NCBI RefSeq assembly: GCF_013425765.1
Contig: NZ_JACCJZ010000020.1
Location: 558,001 to 622,000 of the forward strand
Source of the DNA: Luteimonas deserti
GTDB lineage: Bacteria > Pseudomonadota > Gammaproteobacteria > Xanthomonadales > Xanthomonadaceae
Length of the DNA stretch: 64,000 nt
Direction: 5' to 3'
Part shown: positions 36,204 through 46,979 of the stretch, in pieces
Layout of the letters: each line of letters begins with the position of its first letter
Numbering within the stretch: the first letter of the stretch is position 1
Notes under the pieces: model-generated
Told to the model about the DNA's origin: nothing
Database searches by the model: none
Seen by the model: only the letters and a program-made list of their open reading frames with translations
Made by a program: the position numbers and the translations under genes

Positions 36204-37127
36204 ATGCAGTTCAAGGACTACTACGGAATCCTCGGCGTCGAGCCCAATGCGGGCGACGCCGAGATCAAGACGGCGTACCGCCGGCTCGCTCGCAAGTTCC
36301 ATCCCGACGTGAGCAAGGAAGCCGCCGCCGAAGAGACGTTCAAGAGCATCAACGAGGCCTACGAGGCGCTGCGGGATCCCGACAAGCGCAAGGCCTACGA
36401 CCAGCTGCGCGCGCGCGGCTACCGGCCCGGAGATGACGTGCAGCCGCCCCCGGGCGGGTTCGGTGGCTACGGTGGCGGCGCGGGCCCGGATCTCGACGAG
36501 ATCTTCGCCGGCGGCGGCGCAGGCGGGGGATTCAGCGATTTCTTCGAGGAACTGTTCCGGCGCCGCGCCGGCGGGGCGTACACGGGCGCGGCAGGGGCGG
36601 GGCAAGCCGGACAGGCGCCGCGCGGTGACACGCGCGCCCGGCTGGCGGTTCCGCTGGAGACCGTATATCGCGGCGACAGCGTGCGCGTCCCGGTCCTGGG
36701 CCGCACGTTCGACGTGCGTATCCCCACGGGCATCCGTCCGGGCCAGGTGGTGCGCCTGCCGGGCCAGGGCCCGCGGGGCGGCGACCTGCTGCTCGAGATC
36801 GAATACGCGGCCCATCCGGATTTCGAGGTAGACGGGCGCAACATCATCCACCTGCTGCCCGTGTCGCCGTGGGATGCGGCGCTCGGTGCGACGGTGAGCG
36901 TGGCGACCTTGGGCGGCCGTGTGGAGCTGAAGATTCCGGCCGGCTCCGAGGCCGGACGCAAGCTCCGGCTGCGCGGACGCGGCCTTCCGGGCACGGCGGG
37001 CGTGCCTGCGGGCGACCAGCTGGTCGAGCTCGAGATCGAGGCGCCGGTGCCGCGCACACCGGCGCAGACGGCGGCCTACGAAGCCTTGCGCGATGCGTTC
37101 GCCGGCGGCGAGCGACGCGACAGGTGA
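36204..37127 (+). CDS. cbpA: Curved DNA-binding protein/DnaJ-class co-chaperone
   Basis: A 307-residue DnaJ-type protein (E. coli CbpA 306). The J domain covers residues 5-70, with the HPD triad H33-P34-D35 in KFHPDVSKE. A Gly/Phe-rich linker (GGFGGYGGGAG, GGGFSDFFEELFRR) and two C-terminal substrate domains follow. There is no cysteine-rich zinc centre, which makes it CbpA rather than DnaJ. It stimulates DnaK ATPase and may bind curved DNA. The ATG at 36204 follows GGAAG and begins at the conserved MQFKDYYGILG. The gene follows hsp20. Confidence 0.94.
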   Translation: MQFKDYYGILGVEPNAGDAEIKTAYRRLARKFHPDVSKEAAAEETFKSINEAYEALRDPDKRKAYDQLRARGYRPGDDVQPPPGGFGGYGGGAGPDLDEIFAGGGAGGGFSDFFEELFRRRAGGAYTGAAGAGQAGQAPRGDTRARLAVPLETVYRGDSVRVPVLGRTFDVRIPTGIRPGQVVRLPGQGPRGGDLLLEIEYAAHPDFEVDGRNIIHLLPVSPWDAALGATVSVATLGGRVELKIPAGSEAGRKLRLRGRGLPGTAGVPAGDQLVELEIEAPVPRTPAQTAAYEALRDAFAGGERRDR

Positions 37128-37472
37128 CCGACGGGGACCGGTCGCGGCTGTCGCGCGTGCCGGTATTGGTCTGTCGCGGGACGGCGCCCGCGCGCGGTGG
37201 CGCGCCGGACGTTCGCTCCGGCCGGCCCGGGTTGCGCGGGGCGGCGATCGACGAGCATGGCGCTGTGCACGTCGCGTCGCGTCCGCCGGTTCGACCTCGC
37301 GGGGGGCGAGAGGCGAGCGTAGCGACGTGCAATGGCGCGTGCAGTCGCATCGCGTCACGGGCGCGGCTTGTATCCCACGGTCCCGACGCTGCACTCCGCC
37401 CGCTCAAGGTTCCCGGGCGGCGCGCGGTGCGGCGGTGACAAGCAGCCGGTGCGACCTGGGGCCGCATCGGCG
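37128..37472. other. 345 bp intergenic region with no gene seen
   Basis: Between the convergent cbpA and response-regulator genes, G/C-rich sequence with weak codon character. No frame has a recognised protein, and no U-tailed terminator is obvious. Small inverted repeats (for example GCGGCG clusters) are what high GC content would give by chance. Confidence 0.5.
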
Positions 37473-37859
37473 TCACTCCGCGGCAGGCGGCGCCTGGTCG
37501 CCGATGGTCCTGACGATCGTGTCGGACAGCTCGACTTCGCTGAAGGGCTTGGTGAGGTAGGCCTTCGCGCCCTGGCGCATGCCCCAGACGCGATCTGTGT
37601 CCTGGTCCTTGGTGGTGACCAGCACCACCGGGATGTGCTTCGTCGCCGGGTCCCGGGTGATCGAGCGGGTCGCCTGGAAGCCGTTGAGGTTCGGCATCAC
37701 CACGTCCATCAGGATGAGATCGGGCAACTCGCGCTTGGCCGCCTCCACGCCGGCCTGACCGTCTTCGGCGGTCAAGGCCTGGTGGCCGAGCTTCTCGACG
37801 ATGCGCCGGATGCCCATGAGCTGCGACGGCGAGTCGTCGACGATCAGAATGCGCGCCAT
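37473..37859 (-). CDS. pilH: Single-domain response regulator, PilH-like
   Basis: A 128-residue receiver domain with no output domain. The phosphoacceptor is D52 in LILMDVVMPNLNG, with acidic D8/D9 (IVDDSPS) and K104 in YLTKPFSE. The sequence RILIVDDSPSQLMGIRRIVEK and TKDQDTDRVWGMRQGAKAY follow the PilH group that controls type IV pilus retraction through the Chp chemosensory system. Other pil genes are not adjacent in the window, so the symbol rests on similarity. It could also be another CheY-like shuttle. Confidence 0.85.
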   Translation of the reverse strand: MARILIVDDSPSQLMGIRRIVEKLGHQALTAEDGQAGVEAAKRELPDLILMDVVMPNLNGFQATRSITRDPATKHIPVVLVTTKDQDTDRVWGMRQGAKAYLTKPFSEVELSDTIVRTIGDQAPPAAE

Positions 37860-37920
37860 TGGTTCCCCTTCAATACCTGCGGATTCTAGCGCCGCGTTTC
37901 ATGTAAGCAAACACGCGTGC

Positions 37921-38913
37921 TCAGAGTGTGACCAGCGTGCGCCCGAGCGATCCGCCGGACAGCATCTGCGCGAAGACCTCGTGCAGTTGCGCGAGTGCGA
38001 TCTCGCGCGTGCAGATGGTGTCCAGGTGGCGCGGTTTCCAGTCGCTCGCCAGCCGCGCCCAGACTTCGTCGCGGATCGCGCGCGGCGTGCCCGCTGAGGC
38101 CACGCCCAGCAGCGAGACGCCGCGGATGATGAAGGGCATGACGGTCGCATCCAGCGCCGCGCTCGCGGCGAGGCCCGCGGCGGCGACATTGCCGTAAGGC
38201 CGGGTCTGGGCGAGCAGGCTCACCAGCATCGGTCCGCCGACGTTGTCGAGACCGCCGCCGAACCGGGCCGATTCCATCGGCCGCGTGGTCGCCAGCGCGT
38301 CGCGGCCGAGCACCTCGGAGGCGCCGATGTGACGCAGATACTGCGCATGCTCGGGCTTGCCGCTCACCGCATGCACCTCGAAGCCGGCGCTGGCGAAGAT
38401 GTCGACGGCGAGCGAGCCGACGCCGCCGGTGGCGCCGGTGACGGCGAGCGGGCCGTGATCGGGCGTCTGCCGGTTCTCGTGCATGCGCAGCAGGGCGAGC
38501 GCCGCGGTGAAGCCGGCGGTCCCGAGGATCATGCTCTCGCGAAGACCCAGGCCCGTGGGCAGCCGCACCGCCCACTGCGCTTCGATGCGGGCATACCGCG
38601 CGTAGCCGCCGTCGCGCGTCTCCGACAGGCCGCTGCCGGTCACCAGCACCGCATCGCCTTCCTTGAACGCGGGGTCGCGCGAGGCGACGACGTGGCCGGC
38701 GACATCGATGCCACCCACCAGCGGAAACCGCCGCAGGATCTTGCCGGTGCCGGTCCCCGCGAGCGCATCCTTGAAGTTCACCGACGAATGCACGACCGCC
38801 ACATCGAGCTCGCCCGGGGCGAGATCGTCGATTGCGACCCGCTCGACACCGCTGCGGTGGCCGGCATCGTCGCTGTGGATGCGGAAGGCGTCGAACGTGG
38901 CGGGGATGGACAT
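37921..38913 (-). CDS. acuI: Acrylyl-CoA reductase-like MDR oxidoreductase (AcuI/YhdH family)
   Basis: A 330-residue medium-chain reductase of the quinone oxidoreductase type. The NADPH-binding motif is AVTGATGGVGSLAVDIFAS near residue 155-173, and the N-terminal VHSSVNFKDALAGTGTG-like stretch and GIDVAGHV are typical of YhdH/AcuI. These enzymes reduce acrylyl-CoA to propionyl-CoA using NADPH and detoxify reactive enoyl-CoA esters. Length matches E. coli AcuI (324). No zinc-binding catalytic residues are seen, as expected. It is separated from the LOG-family gene by a barren 559 bp. Confidence 0.93.
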   Translation of the reverse strand: MSIPATFDAFRIHSDDAGHRSGVERVAIDDLAPGELDVAVVHSSVNFKDALAGTGTGKILRRFPLVGGIDVAGHVVASRDPAFKEGDAVLVTGSGLSETRDGGYARYARIEAQWAVRLPTGLGLRESMILGTAGFTAALALLRMHENRQTPDHGPLAVTGATGGVGSLAVDIFASAGFEVHAVSGKPEHAQYLRHIGASEVLGRDALATTRPMESARFGGGLDNVGGPMLVSLLAQTRPYGNVAAAGLAASAALDATVMPFIIRGVSLLGVASAGTPRAIRDEVWARLASDWKPRHLDTICTREIALAQLHEVFAQMLSGGSLGRTLVTL

Positions 38914-39472
38914 CCGTAAGGACCTCGTGGTGTCGGATGGATCAGGATACAGGCCGCGCCGCCCGGGCTCCGGATCCGGCGTGCCGGATCATTCGCGTCG
39001 CGTCCATGCGCCGGCGTGCCGCGCATGCGAACGCGCAATCCGAGGCGGGGTGGCGCCCGATCCGGATGCGCAGGCAGTCCACAGGGCCCCGAAACCGGCG
39101 ACGGAGCCTGCGATGCCGCTGGATTCGCGTGCGTGACGCACTCCGCGACGCGGCGAGCGCCCACGACGCACACGCGAGGCATGGGCGCAGGTGACATCCA
39201 CGGATGACTCCGCGGCGCCGGGCGTTGCAACGCATGCACACGGGCGCGAGGCAGCGGCGGACTGCAGCCGTGGGTCGCGAGCGGATCGAAGCATGCGGGC
39301 ATCTGCGCAAGCGCCGAGCCGGAACGGCATCGGCGTGTCGGGGGGGGGGGGCCGCGTCCCGGCGTGCCGCCCCGGTCGGGATTCCGTCCGGACCGGACGG
39401 TCGGCGGGTCGCAGAGACGCGGATTGCGCGCCGCGCCGGTCGCACCGCGTGCGGCCGGCGGGCCGCGGGGCC
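38914..39472. other. 559 bp intergenic region with a G12 tract
   Basis: No gene is visible between the acuI start and the LOG-family stop. Open frames on both strands are short, out of phase with codon bias and unlike known proteins. Codon-position G/C contrast is low compared with its neighbours. A run of twelve G (39340-39351) is the longest homopolymer in the window. Confidence 0.55.
39340..39351. repeat. Homopolymeric G12 tract
   Basis: Twelve consecutive G between GTGTC and CCGCG. Tracts of this length are slippage-prone in replication and also prone to sequencing length error. The next longest G run is eight (56355-56362). Confidence 0.9.
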
Positions 39473-40078
39473 TCACTTCATGACACTGCGCCGCTTCTCG
39501 TCGATCCACTTGCTCGCCTGGGCCGGCTCGTAGGCCTGCATCCACGCCAGCATCGCGTCGATGTCGCTGCCGTACCACAGATCCGCGCGCTGGTCGGGAT
39601 GCAGGAAGCGCTCCTCGACCATCCGGTCGATCATGCCGATCAGCGGCGCATAGAAGCCGTCGATGTCGAGGAAGGCGCATGGCTTGCTGCCGATGCCGAG
39701 CTGGCGCCAGGTGAGCATCTCGAAGATCTCCTCCATCGTGCCGAAGCCGCCGGGCAGGGCGACGAAGGCATCCGACAGCTCGAACATGCGCATCTTGCGC
39801 GCGTGCATCGAGTCGACGATCTCGAGTTCGGTCAGGCCGCGGTGTGCGACCTCCCAGTCTGCGAGCTGCTGCGGGATCACCCCGGTGACCTGGCCGCCGC
39901 CGTCGAGCACGGCGTTGGCGACCGTGCCCATCAGTCCGACGTTGCCGCCGCCGTAGACCAGGCGCAGCCCGTCACGGGCGATCCGGTCGCCGAGCGCGAT
40001 CGCGCGTTCGGCATAAGACGGCTTGTTGCCGGAGTTGGAACCGCAGTAGACACAGATGCTTTTCATCAGAGCCGTCAT
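39473..40078 (-). CDS. LOG family protein (TIGR00730), cytokinin riboside monophosphate phosphoribohydrolase type
   Basis: A 201-residue Rossmann-fold protein with the LOG signature PGGFGTMEEIFE and the preceding nucleotide-binding YGGGNVGLMG. Family members cleave the N-glycosidic bond of nucleoside monophosphates, including cytokinin riboside 5'-monophosphate and AMP. In bacteria the physiological substrate is often unknown. The frame starts at MTALMKSIC (40078); the second Met (40066) also gives a full domain. It is annotated in older databases as lysine decarboxylase, a mistake by name transfer. Confidence 0.93.
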   Translation of the reverse strand: MTALMKSICVYCGSNSGNKPSYAERAIALGDRIARDGLRLVYGGGNVGLMGTVANAVLDGGGQVTGVIPQQLADWEVAHRGLTELEIVDSMHARKMRMFELSDAFVALPGGFGTMEEIFEMLTWRQLGIGSKPCAFLDIDGFYAPLIGMIDRMVEERFLHPDQRADLWYGSDIDAMLAWMQAYEPAQASKWIDEKRRSVMK

Positions 40079-40102
40079 TCATCACGGGTGGTTCGGAACA
40101 TG

Positions 40103-40129
40103 CAGACGCCGGGCGATGCCCGGCGTCTG
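40103..40129 (-). terminator. Perfect 12-pair hairpin after lpdA
   Basis: CAGACGCCGGGC and GCCCGGCGTCTG form a perfect twelve-pair stem with a three-base loop, lying 72 bp beyond the lpdA stop. It could end the sucA-sucB-lpdA transcript; no U-run follows on the minus strand. Confidence 0.55.
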
Positions 40130-40200
40130 GGTGAGGATGGCGATCGCGGCCCGGTGCTCGTTCGACGCCGGGATCCGCGAGTCCACATCCCGCCGTCCGA

Positions 40201-41637
40201 TCAGTTCGCCTTGTGGATCGAGCGCTTGTCGACCGCCATCGCGGCGTCGTGGACCACTTCCGACAGCGACGGATGCGCATGGCAGATGCGGGCGAGATCA
40301 TCGGCCGAGCCGCTGAACTCCATCGTCAGCACGCCCTCGTGCACCAGCTCGGAGACGTTCGCGCCGACCAGATGCATGCCCAGCACCCGATCGGTTTCGG
40401 CATGGGCGATGACCTTGACGAAGCCCGCGGGCTCGCTCATCGCCACTGCGCGGCCATTGGCGGCGAACGGGAAGCTTCCGGCCTTGTACGGGATGCCTTC
40501 GGCCTTGAGCTGCTGCTCGGTCTTGCCCACCCAGGCAATTTCCGGTTCCGTGTAGATGACCCACGGAATCGTGTCGAAGTTGACGTGGCCCGGCAGGCCG
40601 GCGATCAGCTCGGCCACCGCGACGCCTTCCTCGAAGCCCTTGTGCGCGAGCATCGGGCCGCGCACGCAGTCGCCGACCGCCCAGACGCCGTCCACGCCGG
40701 TGTGGCAATGCGCGTCCACCTCGATCTGGCCGCGGTCGGTCAACTTCACGCCGCAACCTTCCGCCAGCAGGCCCTTGCTCGCGGCCTTGCGGCCGACGGC
40801 GACCAGCAGCTTGTCGACGGTGAGCGTCTGCTCGCCGTCCTTGTCGGCGAAGCTCAGCGCCACTTCCTTCTTCTTGCCCTTGCCGGTCACTTCCGCCTTG
40901 GAGACCTTGGCGCCCAGTCGGATGTCGAGACCCTGCTTCTTGAATTCCTTCAGCGCCGCCTTGCTGGCTTCGGCGTCGGCCGCGGCGAGGAAATCGGGCA
41001 GGGCCTCCAGGATCACGACCTCGGCACCGAGACGCTTCCACACGCTGCCGAGCTCGAGGCCGATCACGCCGGCACCGATGACCGCCAGGCGCTTCGGCAC
41101 TTCGGTGAAGTCCAGCGCGCCGACGTTGTCGACGATGGTGTCGCCGTCGAACTTCGCGAACGGCAGCTCGATCGAATCCGAACCCGCGGCGATGATCACG
41201 TTGGTGCCGGTCAGCTCGACCTCGCTGCCGTCATGCTGCGCGACCTTCACCAGGCGGTCGGCGTGCAACGTCGCGAAGCCGTAGTAGGCGGTGACCTTGT
41301 TCGCCTTGAACAGCATCGCGATGCCGCCGGTGAACTGCTTCACGATCTTGTCCTTGCGGCCGATCATCGCCTCGACGTCGATCTTGGCGTCCTTGAAGCT
41401 GATGCCGTGGTCGCCGAAGATGTGGCCCATGTTCCAGAACTGGCGCGAGGAATCGAGCAGCGCCTTGGACGGGATGCAGCCCACGCGCAGGCAGGTGCCG
41501 CCGAGCGCGGGCTTGCCGTCCTTGCCCAGCGCGGCGTCGATGCAGGCGACCTTCATGCCGAGCTGCGCGGCACGAATCGCGGCGTGATAGCCGGCCGGAC
41601 CGGCTCCGATGACGACGACGTCGAATTGTTCTGCCAT
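40201..41637 (-). CDS. lpdA: Dihydrolipoyl dehydrogenase (E3)
   Basis: A 478-residue flavoprotein disulfide reductase (E. coli Lpd 474) that reoxidises dihydrolipoyl groups of 2-oxo acid dehydrogenase complexes. FAD-binding GAGPAGYHAA (residues 11-20), the redox disulfide C49/C54 in GGTCLRVGCIPSK, NAD-binding IGAGVIGLELGSVW, and the C-terminal active-site CHAHPSLSEVVHD are present. The ATG at 41637 begins MAEQFDVVVIG. It is the third gene of the sucA-sucB-lpdA string and presumably is E3 of the 2-oxoglutarate complex, shared perhaps with pyruvate dehydrogenase. Confidence 0.96.
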   Translation of the reverse strand: MAEQFDVVVIGAGPAGYHAAIRAAQLGMKVACIDAALGKDGKPALGGTCLRVGCIPSKALLDSSRQFWNMGHIFGDHGISFKDAKIDVEAMIGRKDKIVKQFTGGIAMLFKANKVTAYYGFATLHADRLVKVAQHDGSEVELTGTNVIIAAGSDSIELPFAKFDGDTIVDNVGALDFTEVPKRLAVIGAGVIGLELGSVWKRLGAEVVILEALPDFLAAADAEASKAALKEFKKQGLDIRLGAKVSKAEVTGKGKKKEVALSFADKDGEQTLTVDKLLVAVGRKAASKGLLAEGCGVKLTDRGQIEVDAHCHTGVDGVWAVGDCVRGPMLAHKGFEEGVAVAELIAGLPGHVNFDTIPWVIYTEPEIAWVGKTEQQLKAEGIPYKAGSFPFAANGRAVAMSEPAGFVKVIAHAETDRVLGMHLVGANVSELVHEGVLTMEFSGSADDLARICHAHPSLSEVVHDAAMAVDKRSIHKAN

Positions 41638-41724
41638 GGGAAATCCTTCTTTCGATGCCTGCCCGCGGGGCAGGGTGCCGTATGCGGCGAATGTGGGGGC
41701 GTGGCGCGGGTGCCACACGCGCGA

Positions 41725-41744
41725 ACCCCCTCCGTGGAGGGGGT
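41725..41744. terminator. ACCCCCTCC/GGAGGGGGT hairpin between sucB and lpdA
   Basis: Nine-pair perfect inverted repeat (ACCCCCTCC, 41725-41733; GGAGGGGGT, 41736-41744) in the 116 bp between sucB and lpdA. It resembles the hairpin at 34884. It could attenuate the operon or stabilise the sucAB message; no U-run follows. Confidence 0.45.
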
Positions 41745-41753
41745 CGCGATGCA

Positions 41754-42989
41754 TCACATGCCGAGCAGCATGCGGTGCGGGTTCTCCAGCTGGTTCTTGA
41801 TGTCCACCAGGAACTGCACCGCGTCCTTGCCGTCGATGATGCGGTGGTCGTAGGACAGCGCGATGTACATCATCGGCGCGGCGACGACCTGGCCGTTCTC
41901 GACGATCGCACGGTCCTTGATCGCATGCATGCCCAGGATCGCCGACTGCGGCGGATTGACGATCGGCGTCGACATCAGCGAGCCGAAGGTGCCGCCGTTG
42001 GTGATGGTGAACGTGCCGCCCTGGAGGTCGTCGAGGCCCAGCTTGCCGTCGCGCGCCTTCTTGGCGTAGTCGGCGATGCCCTGTTCGATCTCGGCGAAAC
42101 CCATGCGCTCGACATTGCGCAGCACCGGCGTGACCAGGCCCCGGTCGGTGGAGATGGCGACCGAGATGTCGGCGTAGCCGTGATAGATCACGTCATCGCC
42201 GTCGACCGACGCGTTGACGATCGGGTAGCGCTGCAGCGCGTTGGCCGTCGCCTTGGCGAAGAAGCTCATGAAGCCGAGCTTGATGCCGTGGTCCTTCTGG
42301 AACTGCTCGCCGAGCTCCTTGCGCAGCGCCATCACCTTGCCGAGGTTGACCTCGTTGAACGAGGTCAGCATCGCGATCGAGTCCTTGGACTGCATCAGGC
42401 GCGCGGCGATGGTCTTGCGGATGCGCGTCATCGGCACGCGCTCTTCCGGTCGGGCACCGCCCGACACGCCGGGCGTCTTGCCCGAGGCGTAATTGATCAG
42501 GTCTTCCTTGGTCACCGCGCCGCGGCGGCCGGTGCCTTCGACCTGCGAGGCGTCGATGCCCTTGGTCTCGGCGGTGAAGCGGGCCCCCGGCGGCAGGCTG
42601 TCGTTCTTGCCCGGCGACTGCGGCTTGGTCGAGGCCGGCGCCTTGTCGTCGGCCTTCTTCGCTTCCGACTTGGATTGCACCTGCTCGTCGCCGGCGGCCG
42701 GAGCCTGCTTGCCCTGGCTGCCGGACTCGGCCGCAGGCGCTCCGGCGGCGGCGCCTTCCTCGATGATGGCGATGACCTGCGCACTGTTGACCGTCGCGCC
42801 CTCCTCGAACTTGATCTCCTTGATCACGCCGTCGACCGTCGACGGCACTTCGAGCACGACCTTGTCGGTCTCCAGGTCGACGATGTTCTCGTCGCGGCGG
42901 ACCGCGTCGCCGGCCTTCTTGTGCCAGGTGGCGATGGTCGCGTCGGAGACGGATTCGGGCAGGACCGGGACTTTGATTTCAGTGGCCAT
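41754..42989 (-). CDS. sucB: Dihydrolipoamide succinyltransferase (E2 of 2-oxoglutarate dehydrogenase)
   Basis: A 411-residue E2 protein (E. coli SucB 405). The single lipoyl domain (residues 1-80) carries the lipoylated K43 in [13 protein letters not shown]. An Ala/Pro/Lys linker (about 80-125) is followed by the E3-binding domain [18 protein letters not shown] with [13 protein letters not shown]. The catalytic domain ends in [16 protein letters not shown], containing the HxxxDG active site. The enzyme transfers succinyl groups to CoA in the TCA cycle. It follows sucA by 41 bp. Confidence 0.97.
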   Translation of the reverse strand: MATEIKVPVLPESVSDATIATWHKKAGDAVRRDENIVDLETDKVVLEVPSTVDGVIKEIKFEEGATVNSAQVIAIIEEGAAAGAPAAESGSQGKQAPAAGDEQVQSKSEAKKADDKAPASTKPQSPGKNDSLPPGARFTAETKGIDASQVEGTGRRGAVTKEDLINYASGKTPGVSGGARPEERVPMTRIRKTIAARLMQSKDSIAMLTSFNEVNLGKVMALRKELGEQFQKDHGIKLGFMSFFAKATANALQRYPIVNASVDGDDVIYHGYADISVAISTDRGLVTPVLRNVERMGFAEIEQGIADYAKKARDGKLGLDDLQGGTFTITNGGTFGSLMSTPIVNPPQSAILGMHAIKDRAIVENGQVVAAPMMYIALSYDHRIIDGKDAVQFLVDIKNQLENPHRMLLGM

Positions 42990-43030
42990 GTGGCTTCCTG
43001 GAAAAGCGTTGAATGTGGGGATGGCGCGGA

Positions 43031-45877
<2,847 letters not shown>

Positions 45878-46073
45878 GTCGGGTGATTCGGACTCTGTGG
45901 GGAGGGGGCGCGCGGCGCACCCAGGCGCATGCGAATCTGCGCGCCGCGGGGGCCGATCGAGGCCCGGGAGTATACCCGGCCCGCCGTCTGCCATGCAGCA
46001 GAGGCGCCCGCCGCCACGGTGTTCGACGAAGGTCGCAAACGTTCGTTCCGCCGCCGCGCGGGCGCGGGCGCGC

Positions 46074-46979
46074 TCAGATTCCGAGCGCGCGGAACTCGGT
46101 GCACAGGCGTGAACGCTCCCACACCGGAGCGAACTGGCGCTCCAACTGACGCGCGCGTCCTGGCAGGGCGACGGCCGCCTCACCGTCGAACCGGTGGCCG
46201 AGCGGCCGGTGCAGGTAGCCGCCACCGTCGCTGACCAGGAATGCACCCGCGAACGCGCGGTCGACCGCGTCGTCGGCCTCGCGGAACGCGAACACGGTGG
46301 GCAGACGCTGGGCGAGTGCGAGCAGCGGCGCGTGCCCGCGCTGGGCGGCGGCCGCGTCCTGCAACAGCACCTGCACCCGGCCATCGCGGCCGGCGGTGGC
46401 GAAGCGGCGCAGCGCCTGGAGCACCTCGGGATGGTCGTACAGCCCGGGATCGAGATCGCGGCTGCGCAGCCACAGCGCGCGCCTGGCCCCGTGCACCAGG
46501 GTCACCGTCGCATCGACGGCCGCCTGCAGATCGTCGATCGCGAACGCGGCGCCGGGCTGGCGTCGCATCGCGCGATGCTCGATGCCGGCTTCGACGAAGC
46601 GCGGGCCGTGCGCGACGAAGCCGTTGCGCGCGTACAGCGCAGTGGCCCTCAGCTGGGCGTGCAGGTAGGTCGCGCGCAGTCCCTGGTCATCGGCAATCGC
46701 GAGGAGCCGGCGCAGCATGGCTTCACCGACACCTTCGCCGCGCCTGTCCGCGCGCACGGCGAGCCGCCCGATCTTGCCATCGGGCGCCAGGCGCCCGGTG
46801 CCGATCGCCGCGCCGTCGGCATCGAGCGCCAGCACGTGGCGGCACAACGGGTCCAACGCGTCGCGCTCCAGCTCGGCCGGCACCTGCTGTTCCTGCACGA
46901 AGACGGCCTCGCGCAAGGCGTGCGCCGTCGCCTGCTGGGTGGACTCCCCGATCTCGACGATGTGCACGGCGCGGCTCAC
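46074..46979 (-). CDS. GNAT acetyltransferase with a C-terminal PLD-like/DUF7931-type domain
   Basis: A 301-residue two-domain protein. Residues 1-145 form a GNAT N-acetyltransferase (ElaA/YjdJ-like): EAVFVQEQQVPAELE, HVLALDADGAAIGTGRL, and the acetyl-CoA loop VRADRRGEGVGEAML. Residues 155-301 are a second domain beginning VDATVTLVHGARRALWLRSRD, with SDGGGYLHRPLGHRFDG near 260-276, resembling phospholipase D-like folds that lack the HKD motif. The stop/start ATGA is shared with the cupin gene (4 bp overlap), so the two are coupled. The link between acetylation and the second domain is unknown. Confidence 0.85.
   Translation of the reverse strand: MSRAVHIVEIGESTQQATAHALREAVFVQEQQVPAELERDALDPLCRHVLALDADGAAIGTGRLAPDGKIGRLAVRADRRGEGVGEAMLRRLLAIADDQGLRATYLHAQLRATALYARNGFVAHGPRFVEAGIEHRAMRRQPGAAFAIDDLQAAVDATVTLVHGARRALWLRSRDLDPGLYDHPEVLQALRRFATAGRDGRVQVLLQDAAAAQRGHAPLLALAQRLPTVFAFREADDAVDRAFAGAFLVSDGGGYLHRPLGHRFDGEAAVALPGRARQLERQFAPVWERSRLCTEFRALGI

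Noticed and set aside
39204-39533. A 109-codon plus-strand frame across the G12 tract
   Set aside because: It is Arg/Ala-rich, overlaps the end of the LOG-family gene and depends on the homopolymer length.
39473-40078. Lysine decarboxylase as the function of the LOG-family gene
   Set aside because: The PGGFGT motif belongs to the LOG phosphoribohydrolase family; the decarboxylase label is a historical misannotation, and no PLP-binding motif is present.
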